NCBI GenBank assembly: GCA_026770585.1
Contig: MU646766.1
Location: 138,290-154,376 of the forward strand
Direction of reading: 5' to 3'
Origin: Baffinella frigidus
Taxonomy: Eukaryota > Cryptophyceae > Cryptomonadales > Baffinellaceae
Length of the DNA: 16,087 nt
Part shown: in pieces, positions 8,241 to 16,046 of the stretch
Layout of the letters: every line of letters begins with the position of its first letter
Numbering within the stretch: the stretch's first letter is position 1
The notes under the pieces: generated by a model
The model's database searches: none
The model's input: only the letters and a program-made list of their open reading frames with translations
Told to the model about the DNA's origin: nothing
Position numbers and translations under genes: made by a program

Positions 8241-8430
8241 AAAACCAGCCGTTGTTTTGAGCGGGCTGATCTAAAAAAAACGGTCACCTCAAGATAATTC
8301 ATTGGCCGCATCCTTACATTTTTCCTTCTGCCCAAATTTTTAAATGGCCGGAAAGGATTTCGAAAAAGACTTAAAATTGCAAGGGCCCCTTACAGGTTTA
8401 AGTTATTTTGCTTTACAATTGACCTCAACT
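8241..8430 (+). repeat. AT-rich dispersed repeat, copy A
   Basis: This is a diverged, inverted counterpart of 10135-10312. Shared blocks are TTGAGCGGGCTGATCTAAAA with CGGTCA(C/T)CTCAA, then GGCCGGAAA, then GAAAAAGACTT..AATTG(C/T)AAGG with CCCCTTACA. The segment around AAGGGCCCCTT is itself a foldback. No coding sequence was found in 8141-8576. Confidence 0.7.
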
Positions 8431-8576
8431 GACCCCCGCCTGGAACCTGAAACAAAAAATCAAAGAAATTCAGGCTTGTCCTTTAGGTCCTTTAGGTTTC
8501 AATTTCTCCCAACATGGCCCAACGACACGCCCTTCCGTAGACAGCATCTGCAGGCCGCTCAAAAAACTGGCTCTAT

Positions 8577-9372
8577 ACCCCCGACCCTCAACCCTAAAAA
8601 CCTGAACCCTGCATTACAAACCCTCAACCCCAATGCCCTAAAATCTGAACCCTGATCCCCAAAGCCTGAAGCTTAAACCCTAAACCCTAAACCCTAAACT
8701 CGAACCCTAAACTATAAACCCTAAAACCCTACAACCTCAAACCCTAAATCCCAAATCCTAAACCCCAAAACCTCAACCCTAAAGCATGAACCTTAAGCCC
8801 TGAATCTTGAATCCCAAAACCAACCCCAAAATCTAGGCCTTGAACCCCAATCCCTAAACCTTAATCCCAAAGCACTAAACCCTGAATCCTAAATCCTAAA
8901 CCCTGAGCCTAAACCCTGAATCCTAAATCCTAAACCCTGAATCATGAACCCTAAACCGTGAACCCCAAACCCCAAACCCTAAACCTTTGCTCAAAACCAT
9001 AAACCCTAAACCCTAAACCCTGAACCCTCAACTCTAAATCCAAAATTTCAAACCCTTAACCCTCAACCCTCAACCCTCAACCCTCAACCCCCAACCCTGA
9101 AACCTTAACTCTGAACCCTAAACCGTAAACCATGAACCCCATACTCGGAAACCTGAAACTGAACCCTAATTATCAAACCTTTATCACTAAACCCTAAACC
9201 TTGAACCCTGAACCCTGGACCCTAAACCCTGAACCCCAAACCCAAAAATTTGAACCCTAAACCTCAACCCTGAATCCTCACACCCTAACCCACGAACCCT
9301 AAATTCTGAACCCCCAACCCCAAAACCTCAAACCCTAAACCCTAAACCCTAAACCCTCAAACTTAAATCCCC
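8577..9372. repeat. degenerate telomere-like tract (CCCTAAA on plus strand)
   Basis: About 0.8 kb of 7-bp units related to CCCTAAA, with local runs of CCCTCAA (9060-9090) and CCTAAAT/CCTGAAT variants (8880-8945). A few similar units also lie at 8198-8240. The tract ends about 75 bp before the acceptor of the plus-strand exon at 9450. Confidence 0.9.
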
Positions 9373-9449
9373 ACCACTCACCTGACCAAGAGCGTGGTGC
9401 AGGCGAGAAAGTGTCTGGATTGAGTGCTGGGACAAAAGCCAACTTTCAG

Positions 9450-9659
9450 AGGATCGAAGACCTGGGCTTCATAGCAGAGGTCTGGGTTCGGTTCAGACCA
9501 ACGTTCTTCGCGTCTCAACACGGACCGTCGAAGGGGGCAGACACACGAATGATCCACTTTACACACGATCAGGACGTGCTTGCAAGGGCAGCCTGGAAAA
9601 CTGAGCTCCAGCAGGCAGATGATAAGTACAAACAGAGATCGACGCCGTGTCTGCTGTAG
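9450..9659 (+). CDS. possible MsrA-like (peptide methionine sulfoxide reductase A) terminal exon
   Basis: An acceptor CTTTCAG at 9443-9449 opens a frame of 69 codons that ends in TAG at 9657-9659. Residues 10-37 (EVWVRFRPTFFASQ, then GPSKGADTRMIHFTHDQ) resemble the second half of MsrA, where family members show W/F-x-x-H-[DN]-P-T, then Q-G-x-D-x-G-x-x-x-R-S-x-I-x-x-x-x-x-x-Q. Proline-threonine, glutamine, glycine-proline, glycine, arginine and the later glutamine/alanine pattern line up. The catalytic GCFW segment would be in an upstream exon and is not visible. The aspartate of the HDPT motif is an arginine here, and the C-terminus is short. It could be a decayed copy or a chance match. The heptamer tract upstream would be in the intron, again with CCCTAAA in the sense direction. 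Confidence 0.35.
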   Translation, partial: RIEDLGFIAEVWVRFRPTFFASQHGPSKGADTRMIHFTHDQDVLARAAWKTELQQADDKYKQRSTPCLL

Positions 9660-10134
9660 CTTGATGCAAGGAACACTAATGTTGCGTGTGCAGACTGCCT
9701 TCCAAACGCCCCACCAATAGAAGCTTGCAGAGGAACTTTTTATGACAGTGCAGCTCGAAAACAAGGAGGGGAGCTTGCCTGGAGATCGTGGTATTCTAAG
9801 TGTCAAGAAAAGAATTTATCTGGATGAAATATTTACACAGATCGTAAGAAAACGCTATCCTAGGGAGACCTAAGACCATTCAAATATCACGAGTAACGGC
9901 CGTTTGAAGGACGGGCCCGCCTCAGGACCCACACTGCACAAAAATTGGAAACCGTGCGGGCCCCTGATGATGTTATAGCCGTTTTTTTGTACAAACGGTC
10001 ATCTCAAGCCTGAAGTTTTGTTTTCAGGCTCCCGGCGGGGGGGTGGGGGGTGGGAAGGGTCAGTTGAGGTGCGGGGAGTGGGGGGCGCCGGGGGGGGCCC
10101 TAAGCTGGACGCCTGACGACGGAAAAAAAAATGA
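9660..10134. other. spacer with no firm gene
   Basis: A short frame at 9742-9873 (43 codons, ending KKRIYLDEIFTQIVRKRYP plus RET) looks protein-like but has no supporting splice phase. At 9893-9965 an inverted pair, CGGGCCCGCCTCAGG and a later GTGCGGGCCCCTGATG, forms a loose hairpin. A G-rich run lies at 10034-10100. Confidence 0.4.
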
Positions 10135-10312
10135 AACAAAAATTGTAAAGTAAAAAGACTTAAAATTGTAAGGGGCCCTTACAATTCAAGTCTTTTTCGT
10201 TTCCGGCCAGATAAATTTTGGGCCTAAGGGAAAATTTCAGGATTTCCGGCCAGATATAATTTTTGAGATGACCGTTTTTTAGATCAGCCCGCTCAAAAAA
10301 CCGGCTTTATGT
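10135..10312 (-). repeat. AT-rich dispersed repeat, copy B, with foldback core
   Basis: This is the inverted counterpart of 8241-8430. Its core at 10152-10197 is a near-perfect foldback: AAAAAGACTT pairs with AAGTCTTTTT, and ATTGTAAGG pairs with CCTTACAAT around a 3-nt centre. Outside it GGCCAGATA(A/T)A occurs twice (10205 and 10247). The same style of AT-rich sequence continues to 10480. Confidence 0.75.
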
Positions 10313-10480
10313 TTTTTTGGCAGGCCCGCCTCCGCCAGTTGATGTTTTGGGGAGATCAAAGGATTTCTGGCCTGTTGACTTTTTGTGCCGCTATTTCAGT
10401 TCAGTCCGCTCACAAAAATGACTTTAGTGCGGTCCACCTAGTAGGGTCCACTTGTCGCCATTAAATATGAGGCGTTTTAA

Positions 10481-10676
10481 AAAACAAACCCTAAATTCTG
10501 AACCCTAAAACCTAAACCCTACACCCTAAACCCTACACCCAAAACCCATTACCCCCAACTCTCAACCCAAACCCCTAACACCTAACCCTCAACCCCTAAC
10601 TCTCAACCCAAAATTCCAAACCTTAAACCGTAAACCCCAATCCCTAAACCCTAAACCCCACACCCTGAACCCTCAA
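10481..10676. repeat. telomere-like tract (CCCTAAA on plus strand)
   Basis: About 200 bp of 7-bp units such as CCCTAAA, CCCTACA and CTCAACC. It is the last long tract with the C-rich strand on top. Tracts beyond 12866 have the G-rich strand on top. The next 215 bp (10677-10891) show no clear exon. Confidence 0.9.
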
Positions 10677-10891
10677 CGGAAACAAGAACTACAAGAACTG
10701 AATCAACGAGACACAGACCCGCTGGCCACTCGCACGAAACCAAAACAACTACAACCTGAACTGGACCCTCTGGACCCTAAGAAGCTGCGAGCCATGGCTG
10801 GAGTTTCCAGCTTTCCCCCTAGCCGGATGTGTCTATCTATTTTTCTGACGTCCGAACGACAAGCCAAGCTGGCTTGGGCGCCAGGACATAC

Positions 10892-11910
10892 TCAGTGCAT
10901 TCCGTCCTACTATCCGCCCCGATGATGCATTCTCGCGTGCTCGCCCTCGTCGCCGAACAGGCGGGATTGCCCGTCGTGGTTGCGCCCAGAGCTAGAAGCG
11001 CTCACCTCCTTAGACTCGTGAATCCTCAAGGCCCCTCGAGTCGTTGGGTACCGCTAAGGGGATCTACAGTTCCCTATGGTACCGCATGGAAAATACAGAA
11101 AGCGCCCACGAACCGGGACGTGACTCGTGAAATGACAAACCACGATTTGATTCAAATCAATTTTCGAATACACCTCTTGGAAAGCCCATTTTCGGGGGGA
11201 GAGTGCGAAGCAGTTGACCGATTCAGCTGGGCGTTTGTACTGCGCCACGAACGCGTGGTACAAACGTTTGTACCAGAGACGGATCTTCACTCGAGAAGAT
11301 TCGAGAGGAGTCAACCGTTGCGGCTTTTTGAGCTGACAAAGATCTCCAGCGAAAAACGCTGATCTCGCAACGCTTCAGCACGACGTATTAAAAAAAAGGG
11401 GGGGTGGATAAAAGTGATTCGGGGTCCACATAAATGGATTTTATTTTCGTAAAAGTGGAGTTATTGGAGGCTGAGGCGGTGCGATTTTGAGTGCCTTGCG
11501 GTCGGGACCTACCCCAAAAGCGGATAGACGGACTTATTTTGAAGTTGACCGATTTTGAGGGTACAATTTCTGTACCGAGTTGCAGTCAAGAGGGAAGACC
11601 CAAGAACCTCTGTCCCATCATCTAGCACGCGCCCACCCGGCCACGCATCTGACTCTCGCAAGACCCCCACGCCCTACCAGCGCCCTCCAGCAACATGCCC
11701 CCTATCACCCAGGTGCGCCCCGCCCCGCTCTCCCACACGCGATGCACACCAGGGTAGGAGCCGGGAACGCGATCGTATCTGGACATTGTGCGACCGCCAT
11801 GGAAGTGATGCGCCCCTCTTGAGTCTCCAGACTGGCGCCTCCTTCTGGATCCTGGCCGCTGCCCCCCCTTCCCCACTCGTGGGGGCGGGGGCTGGTGCGC
11901 ATCTCTGCGC
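10892..11910 (-). repeat. right arm of the ~1-kb inverted repeat
   Basis: This is the reverse complement of 3942-4942 and includes the 18-bp palindrome at 11257-11274. Relative to the left arm it has about 32 extra bp at 11049-11085, bounded by two GGTACCGC copies. This extra piece keeps a long frame open from 10829 to 11362, while the left arm is shifted there. That frame has no ATG start (GTG at 10829) and no recognisable family. The outer edge, at CTCTGCGC, lies 262 bp from the stop codon of the LON-domain gene. Confidence 0.9.
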
Positions 11911-12171
11911 ATTGTTCATTTCTCACCACTTGGCTGCGAGGCAGCGCACCCTTTCCCCCAACATCTCCTCATAAAAAATGTACAGTGCAACACAGCCATC
12001 TTCGGTCCTCTCGACCGCCCACCAGGTGGCGGGGAGTCCCTCCATCTCTCTGAGAGCGTCACAGGAGGGAGCCTTCCCAGCAACGCAAGTCACCTCCTCC
12101 CCTGCCCCCCCCCACTCCCGGGGGGGGACAGCGCCTGCCTGCTCCTGCCCCAGCCCCATCCCCAGCCGCAG
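11911..12171. other. probable 3' flank of the LON gene
   Basis: This is the short gap between the right inverted-repeat arm and the proposed stop codon. A 78-codon minus-strand frame (12159-11923) crosses it, but no splice junction or family supports it. The part near 11970 (TGTACATTTTTTATG on the minus strand) looks like 3' UTR. Confidence 0.4.
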
Positions 12172-12297
12172 CTACAAAGCCTCTCCTGCCCCGTCATCCT
12201 CCGCATACCCATCTCCCCCAGACTGCATCGAGTGGCCTTGGCCGGAAGACGCGGCGTCGGATGGGGGGAGAGGGGGCGGTGCGCGGTCTGCCTCGTC
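12172..12297 (-). CDS. LON gene exon g (terminal, tentative)
   Basis: It encodes 41 residues, an acidic low-complexity tail starting DEADRAPPPLPPSDAASSGQ and ending DDGAGEAL, after acceptor GTGTGCAG. The stop is TAG at 12174-12172. Phase 0 agrees with exon f. An alternative exon at 12614-12487 (containing DSLSRLFPALGPEHLAAALE) could lie between, but its donor phase does not fit. Confidence 0.45.
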   Translation of the reverse strand, partial: DEADRAPPPLPPSDAASSGQGHSMQSGGDGYAEDDGAGEAL

Positions 12298-14430
12298 CTG
12301 CACACCGCGCGGGACAGCCGTTCAACGCATTGGAGAAATGGCGCCTGCCTCGAGGGTGGTCCTCGCCGCTGGTCAGGGCGGCGGTCACATGCTCTGACAC
12401 GGCAGGGTGAGTGATGGCAGGCGAGTCAAGGTTGGGCGGAACACGGCGCGCGCGAGGGCATGTGTCTGCACGTGCGAGCGGGCTACCTGGGGGGGCCTTG
12501 CGCTAGAGGAAGGCGATGCGGAAAGGCAAGACGCGTCTCAAGAGCCGCCGCCAGATGCTCGGGTCCTAGTGCGGGGAAGAGGCGTGAGAGGGAGTCGGGG
12601 TGAGCATCACAGGACTGAAAGCCCTCCTCTGGAAGTGGTGCACTTAGTGCGGTCCGCTTTCAGAGAACACCGGCGCGTCACGCTGGCTAAGCTCGTTGAT
12701 GGGCGGTGCATGGTGGGCGAGAGGGTGCACGGTGGGGAGGTGATACTGACGAGGTGTGCATGGTGGGAGAGAGCGCGCAAGGTAGGGAGGTGATCAGGTG
12801 GGGAAGTGGTACCGTTTCGAATGAGAACTTGACTCGCATGAACTCCTCGACGACTCCTAGACGCTGTATGATTGAGGGTTTAGGGTTCAGGGTTTAGGGT
12901 TTAGGGTTTAGGGTTTGGGGTGTAGGGTTTAGGGTTCAGGGTTTAGGGGTTAGGATTTGGGATTTAGGATGTAGGGTTCAGGGTTTCGGGCTTCGGGTTT
13001 CGGGTTTAGGTTTCAGGATTTAGGATTCAGGATTTAGGGTTTAGGGATTTAGGGTTTAGGGTTTATGGTTGAGGGTGTGCGCGTGACAAACGAGGTGCTG
13101 GGGGAGGGGGCGTACGCCCGAGGTGGAGCGGAGGGTGAGAAGCGCTTGCTTGGCGCCGTACGGCAGCGGCAGCACCGAGCACAGCCAGAACGACATGGCC
13201 TGTCGCCACCATAACTATCGCTTGTCACCTTCAGGCTCTGCGAGTCATCCACTGAGTGCGGGCCACTTTGAGTGTGATCACCTTAGTGCGGTGCACTTTG
13301 AGAGTGATGAGCTTAGTGCGGTGCACGTAGGAGGGCTTGATGTCCTCTGAGGCTGAGTTTTGTTGGTGGTTACGTCCTAGTCTTCCAAGGCCTTCACGGG
13401 AGGGAATACATGGTGGCCATGTTATTTCGATCCGTAGCAAACGCACGTTTTCTTGTGACAGTCAGTCAGTACAGAGACCTCGAGGCACTCCACTCCGAAA
13501 CACATCTGCCTTGATAGACACGCACGAGCGGGCTGCCGCTTTGGTCGCGCACCACACGGTGGTAACAGGGTGCCCAGCCCTCAAACCCTCAAACCTAAAC
13601 CTTGGACCATAAATCCTAAATAGGAATGTTCTGGGCGTAGGTGATTTGGTCGCGAAGCACGCGTTGGAAGCAAGGTCGGGCGACGGAGTGATTTGTGGGC
13701 AGATATCTGGGCAGAGGGCGCGAGCGCACCTGGGGTTCCAAGGGGCAGGAGCCATGCATGTTGTTCAGCGCCGCCACGTCGCCGGGCGCACACCGCGACG
13801 AGATTTCCTGCACCAGAGGAACCGCCAAACCCCGTCACTCTCCGTTACCGCACACCACACGTGACACCCGCCGCATCAGAGGCACCAGAGGCTCCGCCGC
13901 ATCAGAGCACCCGGTTTCGGAGAATCACGGAAATGTCCGGTTGGCCGATTGCACGGGCAATCGGCCAACCATAATTCCGGGAGGCCTAGACGGAACTTCC
14001 GGCAGGCCTTTTCGTGCCGCACCCTGTCACTGTCCGTTGCCGCGAGCGCAGCAGGAAAGTCAACTCTGCGAGCGTGCGGCTACAGCAGCCCCGGGCGGTG
14101 CTTTCGGTGTACTCTCGGCAACCCCCACCGACCACCCACGCCATTCAGGCTTGCAGGCAGGCTCTCACCGCTGCTCGAGAAGACGCGTTGGGCGGGAAGG
14201 CAAGGAGGTCAGGGGGAGGAAGGGTCGGACGAGGCAGCGGGTGAGTGAGTGAGTCAGGTGGGGCGGGAGGATGGGAGCAACCACGCACTGGTCGACGCCT
14301 CGGGTGGGGGGTTAGGGTTTAGGGTTTTGGGTTTTGGGTTTTGGGTTTAGGGTATAGGGTATAGGGTAGGGTATAGGGTATAGGGTATAGGGTATAAGGT
14401 ATAGGGTATAGGGTTTAGGGATTATGGAAG

Positions 14431-14464
<34 letters not shown>

Positions 14465-15946
14465 GATGGATTAGGGGTTAGGGTTGTGGACCTGGAAGTG
14501 TGCGGCGCACTTGGCAGCCAGGGCCGCCAGCGCTGCCTGCTCCCCTTCCGGACAAGCCTCGTCATGCACTATCTCCACCTTGCACCAGTGCAGCCCCTGC
14601 GAGCAGATCAACGTTGAGGGTTTAGTTGAGGGTTTAGATATTAGTGATGAAAAGCAGGGTTCAGGGGCGGAGATTGAGGTTTGGGGTTTGGGGTTTAGGA
14701 TTGGAGATTGAGGTTTGGGGTTTGAGGTTTGGGGTTTGGGGTTTGGGGTTTGGGGTTTGGGGTTTGGGGTTTGGGGTTTGGGGTTTAAGGTTTGGGGTTT
14801 GGGGTTGGTTTGGATTAAGGGTTTAGGGTGTAAGGTTTAGAGTTTAGAGATTCGAGTTGAGGGATAAGATATTAGGGATTAGGGATTAGGGTTCGAGGTT
14901 TGAGGTTTAGGGTTTAGGGTTTAGGGTTTAGGGTTTAGGGTTTAGGGTTTAGGGTTTAAGGTTTAGGGATCAGGGGTTAGGGTTTAGGGTTTGAGGTTTA
15001 GGGTTTAGAGTTTAGCGGCACAATTTACAGTCTACAGTTCAGGGTAGGCAGAGATGCGGGTAATTGTGTAAACGGTTTGGGGTGCGGGACAGGCTGCCCT
15101 CCGCGTGTTTCGAGGAACGGGGTTCAGCTCTTGTCCTATGCAGCACTCCCGGGTCAGGTGGGGCAGGGAGGGTCAGGGTTCAGGGTTGACCTGGGTGCCG
15201 TCCTCGACCCACGTCTCGAGAATGCGGTACCGCTCGCGACACCGCGCCTGCCGGGGGGAGCGTGCTTACCGCCAGGGTCTGACAGCAAAAAGGGGACTCA
15301 GTCGGATCCCGTTGGGTCGGGTCGGGGAGCTCATCCGTAGATTGTTCCCATGTCCTCAAGAGTAAGGTGGGCGTGGACTTGGATGTGAGTGTAATACATC
15401 GCATCAAAGCACCAACGCACAAACGCCTCCGCCCCGGCGAACAATGTCGCCCAGGGGCAGGTTGCTGGAGGTCAGGTAAGACGCCCCCACCTCGTAAGCC
15501 CTTGACATCCTCTGCCGCCACCTCGTGCGGCATGGTGGGTGCGACTCTGGCACATGCTACACGGGACTGTATCCCCAGACAGACAGGGCGCGGCCGCCCA
15601 GGCGAAGCAGGCCACACGCGCTCTGTACCTGTCACTGCCGATGCGTGGGGGTGGGTGGGGGAGGCGGTACGATAGGTGCCGCTGGGAGTGGGAGGGAGGC
15701 CTTTTCGGATTTAGGATTTAGGGTTTAGGGTTTAGGGTTCAGGGTTCAGGGTTCAGGGTTCAGGGTTCAGGGGTTAGAGTTTATGAGGGTTTATGAGGGT
15801 TTATGAGGGTTTAGGGATTACGATTTCGGGTTTCGGTTTTAGGGTGTGTAGTATGGGGGGCGGGGGACCTTGAGGTTAGCGCGGCCATCCGGGAGGAATT
15901 CACACTCGGTCACGTCCGCGATCACGCCCACGTCCCCAACGTGCGC
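12172..15946 (-). CDS. LON substrate-binding domain protein, LONRF-like, 3' part (seven exons, 5' end outside window)
   Basis: The exons in order are 15946-15869, 15247-15191, 14596-14492, 13807-13730, 13199-13116, 12863-12813 and 12297-12172 (TAG). Every exon is a multiple of three and every junction is phase 0, giving 192 residues. The joined protein follows the LON (PUA-like, Lon-protease N-terminal) domain. It has GVIADVTECEFLPDGRANL, then RERYRILETWVEDGTQ and GLHWCKVEIVHDE (a central strand pair), a helical linker to NNMHGSCPLEP, and the helical half AMSFWLCSVLPLPYGAKQAL followed by LTLRSTSG and RLGVVEEFM. HG-x-x-P, the FW-x-x-x-x-LPL segment and ST-x-x-RL are hallmarks of LONRF-type proteins, in which LON is C-terminal and follows RING/TPR regions. 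No AAA+ or protease part follows, so this is not Lon protease. The final exon is an acidic, proline/glycine-rich tail and is the least certain. Five of the six introns carry heptamer repeats. Confidence 0.8.
12701..12800. repeat. 50-bp tandem duplication in LON intron f-g
   Basis: Two adjacent 50-bp units (12701-12750 and 12751-12800) share the frame GTGCATGGTGGG(C/A)GAGAG, then GG(T/A)GGGGAGGTGAT-like sequence, at roughly 75-80% identity. Confidence 0.7.
12813..12863 (-). CDS. LON gene exon f
   Basis: It encodes 17 residues, RLGVVEEFMRVKFSFET, between acceptor CATACAG and donor ACG|GTACCA. Joined to exon e it restores ST-x-x-RL followed by an amphipathic helix, as in other LON domains. Confidence 0.75.
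12866..13077. repeat. TTTAGGG tract filling LON intron e-f
   Basis: Heptamers (TTTAGGG, TTCAGGG, GATTTAG variants) occupy about 85% of the 252-nt intron 12864-13115. The tract begins 3 bp from the intron's 3' acceptor. On the gene's sense strand it reads CCCTAAA. Confidence 0.9.
13116..13199 (-). CDS. LON gene exon e
   Basis: It encodes 28 residues, AMSFWLCSVLPLPYGAKQAL plus LTLRSTSG, between acceptor GCGACAG and donor GGC|GTACGC. This is the most diagnostic LON C-terminal helix segment in the gene. Confidence 0.85.
13255..13329. repeat. 30-bp minisatellite, 2.5 units
   Basis: Units start at 13255, 13285 and 13315 with the pattern AGTGCGGTGCACTTTGAG, then AGTGATGAGCTT. Single diverged units lie at about 10430 (TTTAGTGCGGTCCACCTAG) and 12642 (CTTAGTGCGGTCCGCTTTCA). 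It lies in LON intron d-e. Confidence 0.8.
13577..13622. repeat. short telomere-like patch, opposite orientation
   Basis: About six degenerate heptamers (CCCTCAAA, CCTAAACC, ATCCTAAA) with the C-rich strand on top. It is the only patch in the LON gene region with that orientation. Confidence 0.75.
13730..13807 (-). CDS. LON gene exon d
   Basis: It encodes 26 residues, EISSRCAPGDVAALNNMHGS plus CPLEPQ, between acceptor GGTGCAG and donor CAG|GTGCGC. The HG-x-x-P element is where LONRF proteins carry a G-P-M-P motif. Confidence 0.75.
14308..14485. repeat. heptamer tract with local variants in LON intron c-d
   Basis: TTTAGGG gives way to GGGTTTT units, then to about ten TATAGGG units (14350-14410), then to GGATTAT units (14425-14465). 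All keep a 7-bp period. The tract ends about 7 bp from the donor of exon c. The remainder of the intron (13808-14307) shows no exon that fits the frame. Confidence 0.9.
14492..14596 (-). CDS. LON gene exon c
   Basis: It encodes 35 residues beginning GLHWCKVEIVHDEACPEGEQ and ending KCAAHFQ, between acceptor CTCGCAG and donor CAG|GTCCAC. GL-x-x-C-x-VE-x-x-x-DE is the central LON motif. The rest starts the linker helix. The island sits directly between two heptamer tracts. Confidence 0.8.
14614..15017. repeat. heptamer tract in LON intron b-c
   Basis: It is mostly TTTAGGG at 14895-14960, with a block of about fifteen TTTGGGG units at 14680-14800. The tract begins about 18 bp upstream of the exon c acceptor on the sense strand and fills two thirds of the 594-nt intron. 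Confidence 0.9.
15191..15247 (-). CDS. LON gene exon b
   Basis: It encodes 19 residues, ARCRERYRILETWVEDGTQ, between acceptor CCGGCAG and donor CAG|GTCAAC. It matches the G-x-R-R-F-x-[IV] strand of LON domains, with cysteine/arginine in place of the usual glycine. Confidence 0.8.
15709..15845. repeat. heptamer tract in LON intron a-b
   Basis: TTTAGGG units are followed by six TTCAGGG units (15737-15771) and three copies of a 12-bp GTTTATGAGGGT unit. The tract ends about 25 bp from the donor of exon a. The rest of the intron (15248-15708) is GC-rich and without a fitting exon. Confidence 0.9.
15869..15946 (-). CDS. LON gene exon a (first visible)
   Basis: It encodes 26 residues, AHVGDVGVIADVTECEFLPD plus GRANLK, between acceptor GGCGCAG and donor AAG|GTCCCC. 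It corresponds to the G-x-x-A-x-[IV]-x-x-x-x-x-x-x-DGR strand pair of the LON domain. The residues before it must come from an exon right of the window. Confidence 0.8.
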
Positions 15947-16046
15947 CTGCGCCCCACCAAAAAAAACTTTTCCTGTCAGCAAGCCCCTCTCCCTCCTCCT
16001 CCAGTCAGCCAGGCCTGCAACCATCCCTCCCACCGCCTCCTGTCAG

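Noticed and set aside
9742-9873. 43-codon plus-strand frame after the MsrA-like exon
   Set aside because: It is too short, without homology or a supported splice junction.
3942-11910. Interpretation as a Polinton/Maverick or other autonomous virus-like transposon
   Set aside because: Long terminal inverted repeats fit, but no polymerase, integrase, ATPase or capsid-like coding sequence and no target-site duplication were found.
11923-12159. 78-codon minus-strand frame containing PATWWAVERTEDGCVALYIF
   Set aside because: It looks protein-like but follows the proposed stop of the LON gene, and no acceptor/phase joins it to exon f or g. It is kept only as a possible alternative 3' end.
12407-12793. 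128-codon plus-strand frame in LON intron f-g
   Set aside because: It is partly made of the 50-bp tandem duplication, lacks family features, and lies within a proposed intron of the opposite strand.
14644-14826. Glycine-, tryptophan- and phenylalanine-rich frame (GLGFGVWGLGF type)
   Set aside because: It is a translation of TTTGGGG and TTTAGGG heptamers, open only because the repeat lacks stops in that frame.
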